Assembly: GCF_000308655.1 (NCBI RefSeq)
Contig: NZ_BAGC01000071.1
Location: 186,001-250,000, forward strand
Direction: 5' to 3'
Length of the DNA stretch: 64,000 bases
Origin: Nocardia niigatensis NBRC 100131
GTDB taxonomy: Bacteria; Actinomycetota; Actinomycetes; Mycobacteriales; Mycobacteriaceae
The notes below the pieces were generated by a model that made no database searches, was not told the DNA's origin, and saw only the letters and a program-made list of their open reading frames with translations. Shown here piece by piece: positions 51,901 through 60,194 of the stretch; position 1 is the first letter of the stretch, and each line of letters begins with the position of its first letter. A program made the position numbers and the translations under genes.

Positions 51901-52560
51901 GTGTCGTGTCGCAGTGCCGGCACCGTATTCGTGGTTGCCGCGGCGATCACCGGATGCTCGCATCACAGCTCTTACAGCGGCCGACGTGTGGACTGGGCAC
52001 CCCGATCTTCGCCTGCCCGGGAGCGCCGGTATCCACCTTGCCGACGTCTCCTAACTCTGCCGGACCCGCGAATGGTCTGGTCGCGGCCCGTCACAGAGAG
52101 TGCGACTTCGGCCAGCAGCTCCTGCACTACCTGGCAACCGGCGACAACAGCGGACACCCGTGGTACGACCAGAACCTCGCTGATGACGTGGGCGCCCCGC
52201 CGCCGCAGGCACACGCGATCGCCGACGAAGCGATCCAGAAGTGCGACAACGCCGTCGACTCCCAGGTGTCCGCCTCCGCGGCGGCCACATCAGCGGCAAT
52301 CTCTTCGGCGGCCGCCGCGACAAGTCGGGCGCAGGCGGACCAGTTGTTCGAACAGCATCGGCTTGCGGCGTGCACCGCGATCGGAGGCCGCTACGACACC
52401 GAGTGGGGCTGGTGCGCCTCGCACGGTGCCGGGCAACCCGAGCGGTAAGGCTGGAGCTGATTGCAAATATTCTTCGGTGAAATTCGACGGTGACCACATC
52501 ACGCCGGGCGCGATCAAGCAGGAACAGGAGTGGTATCCGGGGTGCTTCCCGAATGCATGA
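51901..52560 (+). pseudogene. Lipoprotein-like gene broken by two frame changes
   Basis: The start (GTG 51901) encodes a short signal ending VFVVAAAITGCSHHSS, with an ITGC lipobox. Further on the plausible sequence moves to another frame: HRECDFGQQLLHYLATGDNS with HPWYDQNLADD, then FEQHRLAACTAIGGRYDTEW. It then returns to the first frame for PGNPSGKAGADCKYSSVKF through YPGCF to TGA 52560. The second shift is near 52425. Each piece alone is unconvincing, and the combination reads as one secreted Cys-rich protein. Degraded gene or sequence error cannot be separated here. Confidence 0.45.
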
Positions 52561-52579
52561 CGGCTAGGAGGATTCGACC

Positions 52580-53368
52580 ATGAAAACGCCTGAACTGGCA
52601 GCCGCCCTGCGCCGTGAACGCGCTGACATGGTGCGCTTCTGCGGCGAACTCGACGAGGCTGAGTGGCGGGCCCCGAGCCGGGCGGCGGGCTGGCGGGTCC
52701 AGGACGTGGTGGCGCATCTGGGTTCCGGCTGCCGGGCAGTCTTCACTCCGGCACTGCTGACCATCATGCGCACTGACGACATCGAGCGGACCAATGACCT
52801 GTTCGTCGATCAGCGCCGCGAATGGCCATCAGCGCGTGTGTTCGCCGAGTACAAAACCTGGAGCCGGTGTTTCGCGACCGTTTCGACAGCGCTGGCCCGC
52901 ACACCCCTGGGCCGGCTGCCATTGCCTCTCGGCGAACTGGGCCGTTTCCCGGCTGGAATGCTGTTGTCCGGCGCGATGCTGTTCGACCACCACACCCATC
53001 TGCGATTCGACATCGCTCCGGCATTGGATCGCGGGATCCCGGAGACCGACCCGGCCCGAATGGCCGGTGTGCTCGACTGGATGTTCGCGGTATTGAGCAA
53101 CCAACTCGAATCCGCCGAAACCCATTGGCTCTCTTACCCGCTCGATATCGTGCTGGGTGGCCCGGGCGGCGGCATCTGGCGGGTTCATCCCGGTGGTTCG
53201 ATCAGTGCGGGCCGCTCCGACGGTCCAGCGGCCGCGACCATCGAGAGCCGGTCCGGCGAATTCCCGGAATGGGCGACAAGCCGCGTCTGCTGGCGTGATC
53301 GAGACGTACGGATCCGCGGCGACGCGGATTATGCCGTCCGATTTCTCGACGACGTGAACATCGTGTGA
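52580..53368 (+). CDS. DinB-fold mycothiol-family protein (TIGR03083-like)
   Basis: A 262-residue protein with the actinobacterial maleylpyruvate-isomerase-like/DinB four-helix domain: LRRERADMVRFCGELDEAEW, SRAAGWRVQDVVAHLGSGCR and LFDHHTHLRFDIAPAL. His residues in VAHLG and DHHTH are the likely metal ligands. The C-terminal SCP2-like part is short. ATG 52580 follows GGAGG. The family uses mycothiol or acts on unknown thiol-linked substrates. Confidence 0.75.
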   Translation: MKTPELAAALRRERADMVRFCGELDEAEWRAPSRAAGWRVQDVVAHLGSGCRAVFTPALLTIMRTDDIERTNDLFVDQRREWPSARVFAEYKTWSRCFATVSTALARTPLGRLPLPLGELGRFPAGMLLSGAMLFDHHTHLRFDIAPALDRGIPETDPARMAGVLDWMFAVLSNQLESAETHWLSYPLDIVLGGPGGGIWRVHPGGSISAGRSDGPAAATIESRSGEFPEWATSRVCWRDRDVRIRGDADYAVRFLDDVNIV

Positions 53369-53403
53369 GGGCAGGGGTTGAGGGACAGATCCGCGAAAAG
53401 TCA

Positions 53404-53564
53404 CGCTAAGCGGTTCGGCTATCAATCCAGCGGGATGCCGCAGATAAATTCTGGAGTCGCCCGCGCGAGCGAGCCCTTGGCGCGACGGAACCGCCTGGCA
53501 TCCCACCTCTGTGAGATCCGGCGCTAAGCGGGTACGACCGCAGATAATGCGCTCTTATCTGCGG
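53404..53564. repeat. Composite repeats CGCTAAGCGG and CCGCAGATAA
   Basis: CGCTAAGCGG occurs at 53404-53413 and 53522-53531. CCGCAGATAA occurs at 53438-53447 and 53538-53547, and inverted as TTATCTGCGG at 53555-53564. The last two form an 11-bp-arm palindrome. These look like recombinase or element-end sites. No recombinase gene is present. Confidence 0.6.
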
Positions 53565-53586
53565 TAGATACCTACACTGCGGATTC

Positions 53587-53629
53587 CGACAAGTTGGTGA
53601 GAAACAAGTCCGACAATCTACTGAGAAAT
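53587..53629 (+). repeat. Two further copies of the 19-bp repeat
   Basis: CGACAAGTTGGTGAGAAAC (53587-53605) and CGACAATCTACTGAGAAAT (53611-53629), a 24-bp period. They match the copy at 49715-49733 and together bracket about 3.85 kb. Confidence 0.55.
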
Positions 53630-53719
53630 CTGTTCACATAGGAAATTCGGGTGAGGGCCTACAGCAGAAGACGTGTTCTCGAATACAGGACTGCGTCGGC
53701 GGTGTTCAGCGGTGGCGCC

Positions 53720-54229
53720 TCAGCTTTCGCCTTCGGTGGTGACGTCGAAGGCGTTGAGGAAGTTGCAGACCAGCTGGTAGAAGCCGACGGTGAGTACAAA
53801 GTCGGCCAGTTCGGTGACCGTGAATATCTGGAGGGCCTCGGCGCGGGTGGCCGCGTCGAGTGTGTGCTCCTGCAGGAGCTTGTCGGTCCAGCGCAGTACC
53901 GCGGCTTCCTCCGCGCCGAGAGCGTCTCCGTGTCCGGTGACGGCCGCTGCGATCGCGTCTTCACCGAGCCCGACCGCGCGGGCGAACCTCTCGTGGTGGT
54001 GCAGTTCGTAGGCGGCTTCGTAGACGTGGCCCACCCGCAGGATCGCCAGCTCACGCAGCGGGAAGGGTACCGAGTTGGTTTGCAGCATGGCATCGGCCAT
54101 GTTCAGAAAGCTCATTGCCATGCCGTGGGAATGCGCGATCATGCGGTAGACGTTCGCCGAGTGCGTGGTCAGCGCTTCTTGCAGCGCGGCGGGCAGGGTG
54201 GTCGAGTCCGGGTAGCTGATGGTGGTCAT
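53720..54229 (-). CDS. Carboxymuconolactone-decarboxylase/AhpD-like protein
   Basis: A 169-residue helical protein: PFPLRELAILRVGHVYEAAY, then ELHHHERFARAVGLGED and the C-terminal DFVLTVGFYQLVCNFLNAFD. This is the CMD/AhpD fold, but the CxxC peroxidase pair is absent (YEAAYELHHH), so decarboxylase-like or other chemistry is more likely. It is the last gene of the minus-strand detoxification or catabolic cluster. Confidence 0.8.
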   Translation of the reverse strand: MTTISYPDSTTLPAALQEALTTHSANVYRMIAHSHGMAMSFLNMADAMLQTNSVPFPLRELAILRVGHVYEAAYELHHHERFARAVGLGEDAIAAAVTGHGDALGAEEAAVLRWTDKLLQEHTLDAATRAEALQIFTVTELADFVLTVGFYQLVCNFLNAFDVTTEGES

Positions 54230-54261
54230 GGCAGCCTCTTCTTGGTCAGGACAGTCTGTGG

Positions 54262-54798
54262 TCAGGCGAGCTTGTCGAGGTCGCCGCGGATGGGCTCGCC
54301 GCCGTCCCAGGTCGCGGCGACTTCCCGGATGTAGCGGAAGAATTGACCTTTGGGGCCGCTGATATCGGAGATCTCGATGATGTGGCCGAAGGTCTTCTCG
54401 GTGTCGAAGTAGGCGAAACGCCCCTGCTCACCGCCGATCGACCCTTCGTGGCCCACCTCGTAGCCCAGTGACAGCGCCTTGTCGTAGAGACCCTGGTAGT
54501 CCTCGGTCCAGTAGGCGATGTGCTGCAGGCCCTCACGACCGGATTCGAGGAACTCCCGATACAGCGAGGGCGCGTCGTTGCGGGGCTGGATCAGCTCGAT
54601 CTGAACGTCGCCGGAATTGGCCAGGGCGACACTCATTTTCATCGGCGATTCGCTGCCGCGATGGGTGAAGTAGTCGGTCTGTACATCGTGGACATAGAAC
54701 CAGGGGCCCACGCCGTGAGTGAGCCACCGCTGCATCTCGGCGTTGATATCGCGTACGACATAACCCATTTGGGCGATGTTGCCGAAGATCCGGCTCAT
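54262..54798 (-). CDS. Glyoxalase/VOC family protein
   Basis: A 178-residue VOC-fold protein. FGNIAQMGYVVRDINAEMQR starts the first module, VQIELIQPRNDAPSLYREFL is the metal/substrate arm, and LQHIAYWTEDYQGLYDKALS with GHIIEISDI forms the second module. It resembles methylmalonyl-CoA-epimerase/glyoxalase-type enzymes. ATG 54798 has a weak AGAAAG site. It is the neighbour of the AHL-lactonase-like gene. Confidence 0.8.
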   Translation of the reverse strand: MSRIFGNIAQMGYVVRDINAEMQRWLTHGVGPWFYVHDVQTDYFTHRGSESPMKMSVALANSGDVQIELIQPRNDAPSLYREFLESGREGLQHIAYWTEDYQGLYDKALSLGYEVGHEGSIGGEQGRFAYFDTEKTFGHIIEISDISGPKGQFFRYIREVAATWDGGEPIRGDLDKLA

Positions 54799-54893
54799 AG
54801 TGTTGTTACTTTCTGTTCGTGGTTGACACGGCTCCGCCGGTGGGCGGCGCCGCACCGCATCCGCTCGCGTGTGCGGTTCGGACAGACCGGGGG

Positions 54894-55688
54894 TCAGGCC
54901 CGTCCGAGGGCGCGGTCGAGCAGGTATGGGTCGTGGGAATTGACCAGCAGCAGGTCCGGGTCGGCGGCGGTCCACAGCTCGGTCAGGCGTTCGTGGTTGG
55001 CCCTCACCTGTTTCCAGTCGTGGGCGATGACCCGTTCCATCGCGGTGAGCGCGCGTGGTGCGGAGTGCGATCCGTCGAGCTGACCGTGGTGATAGAAGGA
55101 GTCGCCGACGTGCAGTACCCACCGGTCGCCGGCATCGACGGCCACGGCTGCGTGTCCGCGACTGTGGCCGGGCAGGTTGATCAAGACGATGCCGGGGGCG
55201 ATGTCGGTGAGTTCTTCGGCGCCGGCGAACCCGCGCCAGGATTCTCCTGCCGCCGGGGTGTGTTCGACGAGCTTCGGCTCGTGAGCGCGTTGGGCCGGGA
55301 GGTAGCGCTCGCGTTCCATCATGGTGTGGGGGTGCTGGGCGGCGAAGGATTCCACGCTGGTGAGGTGGACCTGGGCCCACGGGAAGTCGGAGAGTCCACC
55401 GGCGTGATCGGCGTCGAAGTGGGTGAGCACGACGTGGCGCACATCCTCCGGTTCGAAGCCGAACTTCCGGATTTGGGAGATCGCCGCTTCGGCGGGGTCG
55501 AAGACGGGCCGGACGTAGAAGCGTCCCGGGCCGAATCGCTCGGCGGGAGACTGGGCATCATGCAGGCCCAGGCCCGAATCGACGAGGGCGAGCCCGTGAG
55601 GTGTCTCCACCAGCAGGACGTGGCAGACCAACCCGGCAGGTGTGGCGCGCGGGTGCATGGTGCCGCAGTTGAGATGGTGAACTTTCAT
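54894..55688 (-). CDS. Metallo-beta-lactamase-fold hydrolase (lactonase-like)
   Basis: A 264-residue MBL-fold enzyme. The metal motif is VVLTHFDADHAGGLSDFPWA (HxxDADHxGG), with further ligands in LPGHSRGHAAV and HVGDSF. The layout recalls AiiA/AttM-type N-acyl-homoserine lactonases, although many substrates are possible. Its ATG overlaps the stop of the truncated oxidoreductase (ATGA), so translation is coupled to a remnant gene. Confidence 0.85.
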   Translation of the reverse strand: MKVHHLNCGTMHPRATPAGLVCHVLLVETPHGLALVDSGLGLHDAQSPAERFGPGRFYVRPVFDPAEAAISQIRKFGFEPEDVRHVVLTHFDADHAGGLSDFPWAQVHLTSVESFAAQHPHTMMERERYLPAQRAHEPKLVEHTPAAGESWRGFAGAEELTDIAPGIVLINLPGHSRGHAAVAVDAGDRWVLHVGDSFYHHGQLDGSHSAPRALTAMERVIAHDWKQVRANHERLTELWTAADPDLLLVNSHDPYLLDRALGRA

Positions 55689-56024
55689 CCGACCAGCGCC
55701 GCCTTCATCTCTTCCATGGCGGCCGGATCACCGTTGAGCAGCGCCGGGTCGATGACCTGGATCGGGTTGGTGCCGTCCCAGTTCGCCGCGGCGCAGGTGC
55801 GAGGCCGGCGGGCTCGAAGTCTCCACGATACCGGCGACTTCCATGCCCGCGGTGAACTCACCGGCCTCCTGGGAGTTGGCGGTGTAGCTGCCGTCGAGCG
55901 CGTACAGGTCCGCGCGGTTGGGACCGGCGGCCATGACCTGGATGCGAACCGCGCCGAGCCGGCTCGGCGCGTCGACATCGCGCAGCTGCCAGTTCGGCCC
56001 GGCTCCGCCGATGAGTGCACGCAT
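55685..56024 (-). pseudogene. Gutted zinc-type oxidoreductase
   Basis: From ATG 56024 (AAAGGA upstream) the frame gives MRALIGGAGPNWQLRDVDAP with VMAAGPNRADLYALDG and EFTAGMEVAGIVE. This is the GroES-like N-terminus of a quinone/alcohol oxidoreductase. Around 55795-55815 the frame changes and continues as ANWDGTNPIQVIDPALLNGD then PAAMEEMKAALVG to TGA 55685. The whole NAD(P)-binding domain is missing, so an internal deletion plus frameshift is the simplest account. The tail still couples to the next gene. Confidence 0.6.
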
Positions 56025-56097
56025 GTGCGGGTTTCCTTTCACAGCATGGGAATACGGACCAGCGGGGTCGACGATGAGTCGGCGCCTTCGCCCCGGG

Positions 56098-57198
56098 TCA
56101 GTGGTGGTTGATGGCACCGTGGGTGAACGTCGGCGAGGTGCCGGGATTGGTCCAGGCCGCGGTCAGTTCGCTCGACGGGAAGAACTGCAGGAAGCGGGAG
56201 TCCTTCTCGCTCCGGTCGGCGAGTGTCTTCTCCAACACGATCGAGTTGTATTGATCGACCGTTGTCTCGATGGTGTTGGCGTTGAGCACGATCTCCTGGC
56301 CCCACTCCTTCGCCCAGCGAGCCAGCCCCGGCAATCGCGAATGCTCCGGTGTCAAACATTCGGCGGCGATCACGTTCTCGCTGCTCACCCACACCCCGGT
56401 GGAGGTGTTGAGCACCAGGCTCTGGTTACCGAAGACGTGACCGGGCGTCTTGATCACGGCGACGCCGGGTCCGAGCACCACCGATCCGTCGATGGGCAGG
56501 AACGCCTCGGGCGGGACGTCGCGATAGGCGCCGGGCTGGTACCACGGCCGCTGCATCGGGTGCAGGTCCGCCATCGCGGCCAGTTCGTCTCGTTGCACGA
56601 TGACCTTCGCGCGCGGAAACACGGGTTTGGGCTGCGCGCCCAGATCGGTTTGGTGTTCGGTGGTGCCGATCCAGCGCCGCAGGTCCTGGGTGTGCAGGTG
56701 GTCGAACATCAGATAGTCGACCTCGCCTGGGTCGATCCCCAGTCGCGACAGGTGACCGAGCACAGTGCCGTGCTCGGTAACCATCAGATTCGAGACGATA
56801 TCGGGGGTGCGGCCGGCGAGCTCGTCGAAATACGGTGTGTAGCGGCCCAGTTCGACGTCGCTGGGCTCGAACAGCAGCACCCGCGGCGTCCCGTCGCTCT
56901 CGTGCCACCGGATCACCAGCATCCGGTTGGTGATCGACAGGAACGGGGCGATCGCGCGGGAAGCGCGGAACAAGCCGAACCGCGTGGGATAGGGCAGCGT
57001 CACCAGATCGCAGGTGCTGACGCTGTCGGGCGTGCCGGTCTGGACGAATTCCTTCCGGAATGCCGCAGCCTGTGTCCGGACCGCGGTGAGCCTGGCGCCC
57101 GGGCCGCCATCGATCATCGAGAGATCGGTCAGGCTGTCGACCCGCGAGCCGATGCTCGCCAGGTCCAGCACGTCACCTTGTCGCCACGGCATTTGCAT
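56098..57198 (-). CDS. Metallo-beta-lactamase-fold hydrolase
   Basis: A 366-residue MBL protein with the motif YLMFDHLHTQDLRRWIGTTE (HLHTQD) and further metal-site segments KTPGHVFGNQSLVL and VSSENV. The metal motif departs from the usual HxHxDH (DHLHTQD), so activity is likely but the site is unusual. ATG 57198 has GAGG 8 nt upstream; GTG 57207 is an alternative. It is the first gene of the minus-strand cluster, behind the TetR operator. Confidence 0.8.
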   Translation of the reverse strand: MQMPWRQGDVLDLASIGSRVDSLTDLSMIDGGPGARLTAVRTQAAAFRKEFVQTGTPDSVSTCDLVTLPYPTRFGLFRASRAIAPFLSITNRMLVIRWHESDGTPRVLLFEPSDVELGRYTPYFDELAGRTPDIVSNLMVTEHGTVLGHLSRLGIDPGEVDYLMFDHLHTQDLRRWIGTTEHQTDLGAQPKPVFPRAKVIVQRDELAAMADLHPMQRPWYQPGAYRDVPPEAFLPIDGSVVLGPGVAVIKTPGHVFGNQSLVLNTSTGVWVSSENVIAAECLTPEHSRLPGLARWAKEWGQEIVLNANTIETTVDQYNSIVLEKTLADRSEKDSRFLQFFPSSELTAAWTNPGTSPTFTHGAINHH

Positions 57199-57220
57199 CG
57201 GGTACACCTCATGTCATTAA

Positions 57221-57264
57221 TTCCACAGCGTGGGATTAATGCAGATTAAACCCACACTGTGGAA
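57221..57264. promoter_or_regulatory. Large divergent operator
   Basis: TTCCACAGCGTGGG (57221-57234) and CCCACACTGTGGAA (57251-57264) are 14-bp arms with one internal mismatch, separated by 16 bp. They sit between the MBL gene and the TetR gene and are placed to control both, fitting a TetR autoregulator. Confidence 0.75.
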
Positions 57265-57283
57265 ATATGCAAGGGTGGGAAGA

Positions 57284-58012
57284 ATGAAGGCCACGACCGG
57301 TGCGACAGCAAGCCAGCCATCGCCGAGCGCGCCTCGGCGCGGGCGGCCGCCGAAGACGCAAACGCAGCTCTCGCGGCAAGCGGTCCGGGAGGCGGCACTG
57401 TCGGTGATCGACGCCGATGGCATCGACGCCGTGACCATGCGCTCGGTCAGCCGCGTGCTGGGAGTGGACGCCAAAAGCCTCTACCACTACGTCGACGGCA
57501 AGGACGACCTACTCGATGCGGTCGCCGAGTCCCTGCTCGAGCAGCTACGCCCGCCCGCGGCGACCGACTCCCTGGAAGGCGACCTTCGCGCGTGGGCCCA
57601 TGAGTTCCGCCGTATCACCCTCGCCCACCCCCAGGCCGCGACATTGGTTCTGACCCGCCAGCTTTCCTCGACCGCGGGTCTGGCTCCCATCGAAGCCACC
57701 CTCGCGGTGCTGCGGCGCACCGGGTGCGGCCCCGAGCACGCGGTCCACTTGATGCGGACGCTGCTGGCCACGCTGATCGGGACCCTGCTTCGTGAGGTAT
57801 CGGCCGGCCCCACATTCGGAACAACCGACCCTGAGGAAATCGCCGAGCGGCAGCAGACGCTCGAATCAGCCGGACTGCCGCAAGTCGGCCTCGCCGCGCC
57901 CTACCTCGCCCGATTCGACCGCGACCGCGAGTTCGACTTCACCATCGACCTGGCCGTCCGGCTCATCACCTCCGGGCTCGACAGCGACCGGGCCCAGCAG
58001 GCCGACCATTAG
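57284..58012 (+). CDS. TetR-family regulator (TetR_C type)
   Basis: A 242-residue regulator. A proline/basic N-terminal tail precedes the helix-turn-helix (VREAALSVIDADGIDAVTMR, VLGVDAKSLYHYVDGKDDL) and a long ligand domain. The longer C-terminal domain fits TetR_C of the TetR-proper branch. ATG 57284 is preceded by GGTGGGAAGA. It is divergent from the MBL cluster over the large operator. Confidence 0.85.
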   Translation: MKATTGATASQPSPSAPRRGRPPKTQTQLSRQAVREAALSVIDADGIDAVTMRSVSRVLGVDAKSLYHYVDGKDDLLDAVAESLLEQLRPPAATDSLEGDLRAWAHEFRRITLAHPQAATLVLTRQLSSTAGLAPIEATLAVLRRTGCGPEHAVHLMRTLLATLIGTLLREVSAGPTFGTTDPEEIAERQQTLESAGLPQVGLAAPYLARFDRDREFDFTIDLAVRLITSGLDSDRAQQADH

Positions 58013-58158
58013 GACAGCGACGCCATCCCGCTCGGGCGCAACCGCGGCACCACACTGCCGACTACGAAGACCTGGCCTGCAACGAGTGCGGTGAATTCGC
58101 GAGAAACCGAGACGCCGAACCACCGGGAGTGCCGCAACATCTTCATGGATTTGTAGCC

Positions 58159-58194
58159 GCAACATTGCAATGAATAATGTTGCCTTGTTACCGT
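58159..58194 (+). promoter_or_regulatory. Promoter and overlapping dyad before the SRPBCC gene
   Basis: TTGCAA (58165-58170), 18 nt and TACCGT (58189-58194) precede ATG 58201 by 6 nt, so the message is probably leaderless. GCAACATT (58159-58166) and AATGTTGC (58176-58183) form an 8-bp-arm dyad over the -35. Confidence 0.55.
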
Positions 58195-58200
58195 CTCGTC

Positions 58201-58710
58201 ATGGCTGACGACAGTGCGCGCTTCGCGCTCACGCCGACCGACGACACCTTTCTGACCAATGCCGCGCATCGATATCGGCACGTGGTCGAGATTCCCCGGA
58301 GCCCACAGCAGGTCTGGGACCTGCTGGTCGCCGACGACGCGCTCGTCTCGTGGTCGGCGGTCGTCACCGCGGCGGAATGGACCTCCCCGCGGCCGTTCGG
58401 GCCCGGCACCACTCGCCTGGTGACGCTCGGCGGGTTCGTCCGGTTGCGGGAGAGGTTCTACCGCTGGGAGGAGGGCTCGCGCATGACCTTCACGGTCGAC
58501 GCCGCGTCGATTCCCGGCCTGAAACACTTCGCCGAGGACCTTCAACTCCGGCCGGCCGAGACCGGTACTCGACTGACCTGGACCTTCGCGTTCGAAGGGC
58601 ATGCGGCACTGCGGCCTTTGCTCGCGGCGGCCGGTCCGGTCAACCGGTACGTCACCAGGACGATCGCCGAAGGCACCGCGCGCCGGGCGCGGCTGGAGGC
58701 CCGACGATGA
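58201..58710 (+). CDS. SRPBCC (START/Bet v1-like) protein
   Basis: A 169-residue polyketide-cyclase/START-fold protein: YRHVVEIPRSPQQVWDLLVA at the start, GPGTTRLVTLGGFVRLRERF, and a C-terminal helix PVNRYVTRTIAEGTARR. It may bind a lipid or aromatic ligand. It is the first gene of a coupled operon; its stop overlaps the aldehyde dehydrogenase ATG (ATGA). Confidence 0.8.
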   Translation: MADDSARFALTPTDDTFLTNAAHRYRHVVEIPRSPQQVWDLLVADDALVSWSAVVTAAEWTSPRPFGPGTTRLVTLGGFVRLRERFYRWEEGSRMTFTVDAASIPGLKHFAEDLQLRPAETGTRLTWTFAFEGHAALRPLLAAAGPVNRYVTRTIAEGTARRARLEARR

Positions 58711-60194
58711 CCATCGAGACCGAGTCGGCACAGCTCACCCTCGACGTCCGCAACCCCGCCACCGGCAGGGTCGTGGGCCGGTACCCCGTACACACCGCCG
58801 GCGACGTCGACGCCGCCGTGGCCCGGGCCGAGGCCGCCGCGTCGTGGTGGGCCGCACTGAATTTCGCGGACCGGGCGCGGAGCCTGGATCGCTGGCGCGC
58901 CGAGATCTCCCGGGGCCGAGCCGATCTCGCCCGGGTCATGTCCGAGGAGATGGGCAAGCCGATCTCGGACGCGAAGCTCGAGATCGCGATGGCCCTCGAA
59001 CATCTGAAGTGGGCCGCGCACAACGCGCACTCGGTGCTCGGGCGCCGATCGGTGCGGGCGAGCCTGCTCACCCTCGATCAGGAATGCACCGTGGAATACC
59101 GGCCCTTCGGGGTGGTGGGCGTCATCGGGCCGTGGAACTATCCGGTGTTCACACCGTTGAGTTCGATCTCCTTCGCGCTGGCCGCCGGAAACACGGTCGT
59201 CTTCAAACCCAGTGAGTACACGCCCGGCGTCGGCGTCTGGCTCGCCGACGCATTCGCCCGCGCGGTGCCGAATATTCCTGTCCTGCAGGTGATCACCGGT
59301 GCGGGCGAGACCGGCGCCGCGCTGTGCCGGGCCGGGGTCGGCAAGATCGGCTTCACCGGATCGACCGAAACCGGCAAACGGGTGATGGCCGCGTGCGCGG
59401 AAACGCTCACCCCGGTGCTGATGGAATGCGGCGGCAAGGACGCGTTGCTCGTCGACGCGGACGCCGATCTGGCGGCCGCCGCCGACGCGGCCCTCTGGGG
59501 CGGCATGTCCAATGCCGGGCAGACCTGCCTGGGCGTGGAGCGCGTCTACGTGCACACCGAGGTCTACGACGAATTCGTCGAGCTGCTGGTGGATTCGGCC
59601 CGCGGGCTGCGGGCGGGGCAGGGGGCGGCGCAGATCGGCCCGATCACCATGCCCAAACAGCTGGAGGTGATCCGCCGCCATCTCGCGGACGCGCTCGCGC
59701 TGGGCGGGCGGGCGGTGCTGGGCGGTCCGGACCTGATAGCCGGCCAGTTCGTGCAGCCCACCATTCTGGTGGATGTCCCCGAGGACTGTTCGGCGGTGAC
59801 CGAGGAGACCTTCGGCCCGACGCTGACCGTCACGCGGGTGGCCGACATGGACGATGCGGTCGAGCGGGTCAATGCCAGTGCCTACGGACTCGGCGCGACC
59901 GTGTTCGCCCGCCGGCACGGCCGCGAGATCGCCGACCGCATCCGCGCCGGCGGCACCTCGATCAACGCGTTCGTCGCGCACGCCACCGTGCCCACGCTGC
60001 CCCTGGGCGGGGTGGGAGCGTCCGGATTCGGGCGGGTGCACGGGCCGGACGGGCTGCGCGAGTTCACCTATGCGAAAGCGACCACGCGGCAGCGGTTCTC
60101 CTCGCCGCTGGCGCTGACCAGCTTCGGTCGCGGCCCGCTCACCGACGCCGTCGTCGACCTACTGGTCTCGGTGCTACACGGACGGCTCCCGTGA
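58707..60194 (+). CDS. Aldehyde dehydrogenase
   Basis: A 495-residue NAD(P)-dependent aldehyde dehydrogenase. The Rossmann entry is VVGVIGPWNYPVFTPLSSIS and the glycine loop is GFTGSTETGKRVMAA. General base Glu lies in LMECGGKD and the nucleophilic Cys in SNAGQTCLGVERVY. The last 30 residues form an unusual tail (LTDAVVDLLVSVLHGRLP) beyond the normal end. It is coupled on both sides (ATGA before, TGATG after). Confidence 0.9.
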   Translation: MTIETESAQLTLDVRNPATGRVVGRYPVHTAGDVDAAVARAEAAASWWAALNFADRARSLDRWRAEISRGRADLARVMSEEMGKPISDAKLEIAMALEHLKWAAHNAHSVLGRRSVRASLLTLDQECTVEYRPFGVVGVIGPWNYPVFTPLSSISFALAAGNTVVFKPSEYTPGVGVWLADAFARAVPNIPVLQVITGAGETGAALCRAGVGKIGFTGSTETGKRVMAACAETLTPVLMECGGKDALLVDADADLAAAADAALWGGMSNAGQTCLGVERVYVHTEVYDEFVELLVDSARGLRAGQGAAQIGPITMPKQLEVIRRHLADALALGGRAVLGGPDLIAGQFVQPTILVDVPEDCSAVTEETFGPTLTVTRVADMDDAVERVNASAYGLGATVFARRHGREIADRIRAGGTSINAFVAHATVPTLPLGGVGASGFGRVHGPDGLREFTYAKATTRQRFSSPLALTSFGRGPLTDAVVDLLVSVLHGRLP

